Assembly: GCA_946538445.1 (NCBI GenBank)
Contig: CAMNGO010000046.1
Location: forward strand, 1-12,172
Direction: 5' to 3'
DNA length: 12,172 bases
Source of the DNA: an uncultured Lachnospiraceae bacterium
GTDB taxonomy: Bacteria; Bacillota; Clostridia; Lachnospirales; Lachnospiraceae
The notes beneath the pieces were generated by a model that was not told where the DNA came from, did no database searches, and saw only the letters and a list, made by a program, of their open reading frames with translations. Position 1 is the first letter of the stretch; each line of letters starts with the position of its first letter. The translations under genes were made by a program, and so were the position numbers. Of this stretch, positions 7,775 through 12,172 are shown piece after piece.

Positions 7775-9076
7775 ATGAGCATGAGAGAACCTGACGCTGA
7801 CGTAATCATCGTCGGTGGTGGATTGGCCGGATGTTCTGCTGCCATTGTACTTGCAAGGGCAGGCCTTACTGTGTTTCTGATGGAAAGAGGAGACGAGTGC
7901 GGCAATAAGAATATGACGGGTGGACGTCTCTATGGACACAGCCTTGAAAAAATAATTCCTGATTTTGCAAAAGAAGCTCCCATCGAAAGAATCGTAAAAC
8001 ATGAGAAGATCTCTCTTATGACAGAGGACGGTTCACTTGATATCGGCTATCAGTCCGGAAAACTGAGCTCTTCCCCGGAGAATGCTTCCTACACTGTACT
8101 GCGGGCTAAATTCGATGCCTGGCTGGCTGAAAAAGCCATGGAAGCCGGCGTGGAAGTGATTCCGGGTATCAAAGTAGACCATATCGTCGTGGAAGACGGT
8201 AAAGTGATCGGCATCGAGTCGGACGGAGAAGAGATGATAGCCAATTGTGTCATCCTGGCGGATGGCGTAAACTCCCTGCTGGCGCAGGAACTCGGCATGA
8301 AGAAAGAACTTGAACCGAACCAGGTTGCCGTAGGTGCAAAAGAGACCATCAGACTCAGTGAGGAGATCATCAATGAGAGATTCGGATTAAAGGAGAACGA
8401 AGGAACCGCATGGCTCTCAGCAGGAGATCCGACGCTCGGAGGATTTGGCGGAGGATTCATCTATACCAATAAGGACACAGTCTCCATCGGTATCGTCGCA
8501 ACCTTAAGTGACATCGGTTATACGGATGTATCGGTTCCGGAGATGCTGGACCGTTTTAAGGAACACCCCAGTGTAGCTCCTTATCTGGAGGGTGGAGAGG
8601 TGATCGAATACTCCGGACACCTGGTACCGGAGGAAGGTATGGCCATGGTCCCGGAACTTTACAGAGACGGGGTTTTGGTTACCGGTGACGCTGCAGGATT
8701 ATGCATCAACCTTGGATACACGGTTCGTGGTATGGATTTTGCCATTGAGTCAGGCCGGCTTGCCGCAGAAGCCGTACTCAGGGCGAATGAGATCGGTGAT
8801 TTCAGCGCAAACACCTTAAGCTATTATGAGACACTTCTGAAGAACAGTTTTGTAATGAAAGACCTTGACGAGTACAAGGGCTTCCCGACACTGTTGACAA
8901 AGAGAGCTATCTTTAAAGATCTTCCTGAGATGGTGGATGATATTGCCGCGAAACTATTTGTGGTGGATGGGAAACCCAACAGCGGCCTGATCATGGGTAT
9001 CGTTGAATCGCTGGCTCAGAGGACAAGTGCAAGAGAACTGGTTGATTTTATCACAATTCTACTGGAGGCGTTCTAA
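7775..9076 (+). CDS. fixC: FixC-type ETF:quinone oxidoreductase flavoprotein
   Basis: 433 residues from ATG 7775, chosen because AAGGAGG (7762-7768) lies 6 bases upstream; an in-frame TTG at 7757 would overlap that site. The N-terminus is an FAD Rossmann motif, VGGGLAGCSAA (GxGxxG, G14-G19), with the ribose-binding Glu at about residue 37. FixC/ETF-QO hallmarks follow: NKNMTGGRLYGHSLE (44-58) and GDAAGLCINLGYTVRGMD (304-321), the second FAD-binding region. FixC takes electrons from ETF (FixAB) via flavin and, with FixX, passes them to membrane quinone, or in bifurcating FixABCX splits them between quinone and ferredoxin. Length matches E. coli FixC (428). fixX follows after one base. No fixAB/etfAB is nearby, so the ETF must be encoded elsewhere. 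Placement after the quinone genes supports a quinone as acceptor. Confidence 0.9.
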   Translation: MSMREPDADVIIVGGGLAGCSAAIVLARAGLTVFLMERGDECGNKNMTGGRLYGHSLEKIIPDFAKEAPIERIVKHEKISLMTEDGSLDIGYQSGKLSSSPENASYTVLRAKFDAWLAEKAMEAGVEVIPGIKVDHIVVEDGKVIGIESDGEEMIANCVILADGVNSLLAQELGMKKELEPNQVAVGAKETIRLSEEIINERFGLKENEGTAWLSAGDPTLGGFGGGFIYTNKDTVSIGIVATLSDIGYTDVSVPEMLDRFKEHPSVAPYLEGGEVIEYSGHLVPEEGMAMVPELYRDGVLVTGDAAGLCINLGYTVRGMDFAIESGRLAAEAVLRANEIGDFSANTLSYYETLLKNSFVMKDLDEYKGFPTLLTKRAIFKDLPEMVDDIAAKLFVVDGKPNSGLIMGIVESLAQRTSARELVDFITILLEAF

Positions 9077-9077
9077 T

Positions 9078-9362
9078 ATGAAGAAGATGAGTATAGATGA
9101 TAAACTGGCACTGGATTTATTCCGTACAGATGAAGAACATCCTCACATTATCGTAGATCTGGACTATAAAGATGAGGAGGAGATCAGAAAACTCGTACTT
9201 GCATGTCCGGCAAAGTGCTATAAATATGACGAAGGAATTTTCAGTTTTTCTTATCTGGGATGCCTGGAATGTGGCACATGCCGTGTACTCTCCCGCGATA
9301 AGATCGTGAAAGAGTGGAATCATCCTCATGGAGAGATCGGTGTTCAGTACAGACAAGGATGA
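9078..9362 (+). CDS. fixX: FixX ferredoxin-like protein
   Basis: 94 residues, the usual FixX size. Start ATG 9078 is one base after the fixC stop, with GGAGG at 9064-9068; a longer reading from 9003 would run 25 residues into fixC in another frame and is not needed. The cysteine pattern is CPAKC (43, 47) and then GCLECGTCR (62, 65, 68), the FixX signature; Cys 43, 62, 65 and 68 are the expected ligands of one 4Fe-4S cluster, equivalent to the C-terminal cluster domain of mitochondrial ETF-QO. The role is to relay electrons with FixC to quinone. The tight spacing implies a FixCX complex made in equal amounts. Confidence 0.9.
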   Translation: MKKMSIDDKLALDLFRTDEEHPHIIVDLDYKDEEEIRKLVLACPAKCYKYDEGIFSFSYLGCLECGTCRVLSRDKIVKEWNHPHGEIGVQYRQG

Positions 9363-9414
9363 TCTGATGAACAAAGATACTATGTTACATTGATGACGTA
9401 TAACTGAATTGCCG

Positions 9415-9447
9415 GAGCCACATCAACTCATGGAATTGATGTGGCTC
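9415..9447 (+). terminator. Strong hairpin between fixX and the first ATPase gene (possible terminator or attenuator)
   Basis: A perfect 12-bp stem, GAGCCACATCAA / TTGATGTGGCTC, closes a 9-base loop. Only a poor T-tract follows (TTCTAT), so termination may be partial. The hairpin ends 22 bases before the ATG of the next gene and just ahead of its GGAGGG. It may partly uncouple the ATPase genes from fixCX, or act as a processing or stability element. I see no convincing promoter in the rest of 9363-9469. Confidence 0.55.
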
Positions 9448-9469
9448 TTCTATCAGTCGGAGGGAAGAG

Positions 9470-10768
9470 ATGGGAAGGATCATAATATTTACCGGAAAAG
9501 GAGGAGTAGGGAAAAGCAGTCTTGCTGCAGCTCATGCGGTCTCCTCCGCATCCGGCGGAACGAAAACCCTGCTTGTCAGTACGGATATGGCACATAATCT
9601 GGGCGACCTGTTTGATGTGGAGGCAGGAAGAGAGATTGAGACGATCATGGATTGTCTTGATATCCTGGAACTGGATCCTGACTGGATTATGCAGCATGAA
9701 TACCCGGATCTGAGTCGCGTACTGGGTAAACTGATCGGGAGTAACAGTCTTCCGGAAACAAACCCAGGGGATAAGTTCCTCCTGCCGGGTTTTGAAAATC
9801 TGTTTTCTCTTCTGAAGATTCGAAAATTATATCTCAGCGGGGTTTATGACAGAATCATCGTGGATTGCGCGCCCACCGGTGAGACTCTCTCCCTGTTAAA
9901 ACTTCCGGAGCTCCTCACCTGGTATATGGAGAAGTTTTTTCCTGTAGGGCGGATAATGGTCCGCATCTTATCCCCGATATCAAAACTTAAGTACAAAGTA
10001 TCCCTTCCCAACCATAAGGCCATGGATGAAATCGAGGAACTGCATGCTCAGCTGGTGCTCTTGCAGGAATTGCTGCAGGATCCTGAGATCTGTACTGTCC
10101 GGCTGGTCTGTATCCCGGAGAAAATGGTGGTGGAGGAAACCAAGAGAAATTACATGTACCTGAATCTATATGGGTATCAGGTGGACAGAGTCTTCATGAA
10201 TCGTATTCTGCCGGAGAATACCGGCAATGAATTTATGAATCATTGGAAAGAGATTCAGAAACCCTATATCAAGGAGCTGGAAAGCGTATTTGTCCAAGTG
10301 CCCGTCACCAGAATACCCTGGTATCCGGATGAAGTCCGGGGCTTGGCGGCAGTACAGAAACTCAGCAGGGAAGTGTTGCAATTTCCCGGTCTGTTTGATC
10401 TTCCTCCGAAGACAGACAGAGAGATCTATATCACTGTCCCCAACGGATATAAACTGATGATTCCCCTTCCCGGGGCCGATCATATGCAGATCAAAGTGAA
10501 AAAGTATCAGCTCGATCTGGACATCACTCTACATAATTACAATAGAAGGATTCCTCTGCCCAATGTATTAAAGGATGCGAAAATCACGAACCTGATGCAG
10601 GAGAACGACATGCTTTCCATTCTGTTTGAACTGGAAGAGAAGCCGGAGGAAAAAAAGGATACTTCCCGGGAGATAGAAAAGAGAAAGCAGGAACGGGAAG
10701 CAGGTAAAGAAAAAAGGAAAGCAAGAATTGCTCAGTTTCGCAAGGGGAAGAATGGAGGAGCCGTATGA
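9470..10768 (+). CDS. ArsA/Get3-type ATPase with HSP20-like domain and charged tail
   Basis: 432 residues. Deviant Walker A FTGKGGVGKSS (P-loop GKGGVGKS, 9-16, with signature Lys 10); switch I STDMAHNLGDLFDV (Asp 39); switch II DCAPTGETLSLL (132-143); adenine-contacting MNRILPEN (243-250). This is the ArsA/Get3 family of dimeric P-loop ATPases. Residues about 317-390 look like the HSP20/alpha-crystallin-like domain seen at the C-terminus of some bacterial ArsA proteins and of Get3d. A Lys/Glu-rich helix (391-427) follows, which its neighbour lacks. There is no CxxC zinc motif of classical Get3 and no arsenite-type Cys triad. No arsB, arsD or arsR is nearby, so an arsenite pump is unlikely. 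Start supported by GGAGGG at 9459-9464. It overlaps the next ATPase gene by four bases (ATGA), pointing to a pair made together. Its role near fixCX is unknown; handling of a membrane or hydrophobic client is an inference from the family. Confidence 0.85.
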   Translation: MGRIIIFTGKGGVGKSSLAAAHAVSSASGGTKTLLVSTDMAHNLGDLFDVEAGREIETIMDCLDILELDPDWIMQHEYPDLSRVLGKLIGSNSLPETNPGDKFLLPGFENLFSLLKIRKLYLSGVYDRIIVDCAPTGETLSLLKLPELLTWYMEKFFPVGRIMVRILSPISKLKYKVSLPNHKAMDEIEELHAQLVLLQELLQDPEICTVRLVCIPEKMVVEETKRNYMYLNLYGYQVDRVFMNRILPENTGNEFMNHWKEIQKPYIKELESVFVQVPVTRIPWYPDEVRGLAAVQKLSREVLQFPGLFDLPPKTDREIYITVPNGYKLMIPLPGADHMQIKVKKYQLDLDITLHNYNRRIPLPNVLKDAKITNLMQENDMLSILFELEEKPEEKKDTSREIEKRKQEREAGKEKRKARIAQFRKGKNGGAV

Positions 10769-11931
10769 GGATCATCATATATACAGGGAAGGGAGGAGTC
10801 GGAAAGACAAGCATCGCAGCTGCAACGGCTCTCTTTCTCAGTAATAAGGGAAAGAAAGTTCTGGTAATGAGTACTGATCAGGCACACAGTCTTTCGGATT
10901 CTTTTGATGTGACTCTGGACTCTTTCCCCCGTGAAATCAGTGAGAATCTTTGTGCTCTGGAGATTGATCCAGTAGTTGAAAGTGCAAAAGCCTGGGGCCA
11001 ACTGCGTGATTATCTGAAACAAATCATCCGTCAAAAAGCCAATGGAGGACTGGAGGCTGATGAAGTTTTACTTTTTCCGGGTTTGGATGAACTTTTTTCA
11101 TTGCTAAAGATACTGGAAGCCATTGAAAACGGCAACTATGATGTGATCGTGGTGGATTGTGCCCCCACAGGGGAGACCTTATCTTTGCTTCGTTATCCTG
11201 AGAGGCTGAGCGTACTGGCAGATAAACTCCTGCCCTCCGTGCGGAACTTTACCTCCGCTTTCGGTGGAATCATCAGCCGCAAAACCACCGTTCCCAAACC
11301 GAGGGATGAGGTTTTTGCCGAGTTTGATCATCTTGTGAAAAGACTGAGTCGCCTTCGTGAAATCCTGACAGACCGAAATATATGCAGTATGCGTATTGTG
11401 ATGACACCGGAACGGATTGTATATGAGGAAGCCAGAAAGAATTACACCTGGATCAGAGCCTTCGATTATGCCGTTGACGCTGTTTATCTGAACAAGATCT
11501 ATCCGGAAGAAGCCCTTAAAGGATATTTTGAAGGATGGTCCAAACTGCAGGAAGAGATTACCGGGAAAATCCGGGACTCCTTCGGGGAATGTAAGATTTT
11601 CACCCTGGAACTTCAGAGAGAAGAAGTCAGAGGAATGTCCATGCTTGCTACAGTTGGCAACCAGCTGTATTCATTTGAAGACCCGGCCCAAATATTTTCT
11701 GAGGATCATGCTTTCCAAATGGAGGATGAGGGGGCCAGCAGATATCTGATCCTTGACCTTCCCTATGTAGAGGAAAAGGATATCGATGTTATAAAAGAAG
11801 GAGAGGTTCTTTATCTGACCATTAAAAATGAAATGAGATGCTTTACTCTGCCGGATCAGATCAGCAGACGGGAATTGAGCGGATGGAACTATGAAAACGG
11901 GACGCTGAAAATCATTTTTGATTATGTGTGA
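10765..11931 (+). CDS. Second ArsA/Get3-type ATPase with HSP20-like domain
   Basis: 388 residues, clearly a paralogue of the preceding protein. P-loop GKGGVGKT (8-15); switch I STDQAHSLSDSFDV (Asp 38); switch II DCAPTGETLSLL (131-142); LNKIYPEE (242-249) at the adenine loop; EEVRGMSML (286-294) matches EVRGLAAV in the partner. The C-terminal beta-rich segment, about 325-388 (YLILDLPYVEEKDIDV ... LKIIFDYV), is HSP20-like and ends without the charged tail. Both copies keep the nucleotide-binding residues, so both should be active. ArsA of E. coli joins two such halves in one chain; here two coupled genes could give a heterodimer. GGAGGAG (10754-10760) precedes the ATG. No terminator follows; the next element is the rpsB promoter. 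Arsenite extrusion is not supported, since there is no CxxC and no partner genes. Confidence 0.85.
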   Translation: MRIIIYTGKGGVGKTSIAAATALFLSNKGKKVLVMSTDQAHSLSDSFDVTLDSFPREISENLCALEIDPVVESAKAWGQLRDYLKQIIRQKANGGLEADEVLLFPGLDELFSLLKILEAIENGNYDVIVVDCAPTGETLSLLRYPERLSVLADKLLPSVRNFTSAFGGIISRKTTVPKPRDEVFAEFDHLVKRLSRLREILTDRNICSMRIVMTPERIVYEEARKNYTWIRAFDYAVDAVYLNKIYPEEALKGYFEGWSKLQEEITGKIRDSFGECKIFTLELQREEVRGMSMLATVGNQLYSFEDPAQIFSEDHAFQMEDEGASRYLILDLPYVEEKDIDVIKEGEVLYLTIKNEMRCFTLPDQISRRELSGWNYENGTLKIIFDYV

Positions 11932-11950
11932 AATATTTTACTTCTATCTC

Positions 11951-11979
11951 TTGCAAGGATTGTATCCTTGTGATATACT
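11951..11979 (+). promoter_or_regulatory. Strong promoter of rpsB
   Basis: TTGCAA (-35, 11951-11956) and TATACT (-10, 11974-11979) are separated by 17 bases, with an extended -10 TG at 11971-11972. This is a near-consensus housekeeping promoter, with a start expected near 11986, about 167 bases ahead of rpsB. Confidence 0.75.
11954..11970. repeat. Perfect dyad in the rpsB promoter spacer
   Basis: CAAGGAT-TGT-ATCCTTG is a 7-bp perfect inverted repeat filling almost the whole spacer between -35 and -10. The position fits a repressor operator. It is not followed by a T-tract, so it is not a terminator for the upstream ATPase gene. No regulator is known from the sequence, and chance is possible. 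Confidence 0.5.
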
Positions 11980-11985
11980 AACTCA

Positions 11986-12152
11986 GTGTGCGCCATGGAT
12001 TATTCCAAGGATTCTCACGCCCTTGATTCCAGGGCCGCATTAGTAAACCATTAAACACATTGTCGGATTCTGTCAGTCGTCGTGCCTGCCTGTGCAGGTG
12101 GCTGAGGAGCGTGAAGACAATGGAAGACGCAAACAAAAAAGGAGAACAAAAA
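11986..12152 (+). promoter_or_regulatory. Structured 5' leader of rpsB, candidate ribosomal-protein control element
   Basis: The leader is long for a simple 5' UTR and holds nested pairings. An outer stem CATTGTC (12058-12064) / GACAATG (12116-12122) encloses TCAG (12073-12076) / CTGA (12102-12105), which encloses CCTGC (12085-12089) / GCAGG (12094-12098) with a CTGT loop. Upstream, GCCCT (12019-12023) / AGGGC (12031-12035) competes with CAAGG (12006-12010) / CCTTG (12021-12025). Ribosomal protein operons often control themselves through such leaders, and E. coli S2 does so. That this leader binds S2 is inference; the pairings are seen directly. Confidence 0.5.
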
Positions 12153-12172
12153 ATGAGCGTTATTTCAATGAA
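12153..12172 (+). CDS. rpsB: Ribosomal protein S2, first codons only
   Basis: Only MSVISM plus two bases of the next codon are inside the window. This is the usual start of bacterial 30S protein S2 (MSVISMK). AAGGAG at 12139-12144 lies 8 bases before the ATG, and a strong promoter plus long structured leader precede it, as expected for a ribosomal protein gene. The identification rests on six residues and context. Confidence 0.7.

Noticed and set aside
7757..7777. Longer fixC from TTG 7757
   Set aside because: It would begin before the AAGGAGG ribosome binding site; ATG 7775 has ideal spacing and aligns with the FAD motif at the usual distance.
9003..9077. 25-residue N-terminal extension of fixX
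   Set aside because: It runs inside fixC in another frame; ATG 9078 has its own GGAGG and gives the usual FixX length.
9470..11931. Arsenite efflux ATPase operon
   Set aside because: The ATPases resemble ArsA, but there is no arsB, arsD, arsR or arsC, and the arsenite-binding cysteines are not evident.
11954..11970. Terminator for the second ATPase gene
   Set aside because: The 7-bp stem has no T-tract after it and lies inside a strong promoter.
1..12172. CRISPR array, insertion sequence, tRNA or prophage remnant
   Set aside because: I saw no regularly spaced repeats, transposase or integrase motif, or tRNA-like cloverleaf; the cluster directly adjoins rpsB, a core chromosomal gene.

Overview
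The window looks like chromosomal DNA of a low-to-moderate GC Gram-positive anaerobe, most likely a clostridial (Lachnospiraceae-like) Bacillota. The grounds are strong AGGAGG-type ribosome binding sites, an rpsB gene starting MSVISM at the right edge, and an anaerobe-type set of Fe-S and flavin proteins. The taxon is inferred from gene content and style; nothing in the window proves it.

Layout. Bases 2-1660 hold the 3' part of a DUF262 (GmrS/ParB-like) protein whose C-terminal region resembles DUF1524/HNH but appears to have lost its catalytic residues. A perfect 12-bp bidirectional terminator separates it from a small convergent hypothetical gene (2040-1720, minus). An AT-rich divergent promoter region (2041-2260) follows. 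From 2261 to 11931 every gene reads rightward: lutC, a fused lutB-lutA, a long-chain polyprenyl diphosphate synthase, a UbiA/MenA-like prenyltransferase, a UbiE/MenG-like methyltransferase, fixC (ETF:quinone oxidoreductase type), fixX (its ferredoxin), and two tandem ArsA/Get3-type ATPases with C-terminal HSP20-like domains. After a strong promoter with a dyad in its spacer and a structured leader, rpsB begins at 12153.

How the genes may work together. The three middle enzymes are the last steps of lipoquinone synthesis: build the polyprenyl tail, attach it to an aromatic acid, methylate the ring. FixCX-type proteins pass electrons from electron-transfer flavoprotein to a membrane quinone. 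LutBC-type proteins oxidise lactate or a similar 2-hydroxy acid. Together this reads as one redox module: it makes a prenylated quinone and supplies it with electrons. No head-group genes (menFDHCEB or the futalosine route) and no etfAB/fixAB occur here, so the ring precursor and the ETF must come from elsewhere in the genome or from outside the cell. The paired Get3-like ATPases directly after fixCX are the least explained part; they may be a heterodimeric chaperone for a membrane or hydrophobic component of the module. The MenA-like enzyme also departs from usual MenA sequence just after its first Asp motif, so the product may not be ordinary menaquinone.

I saw no tRNA, rRNA, CRISPR array, insertion sequence or prophage gene. 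No stretch longer than 300 bases lacks a gene.
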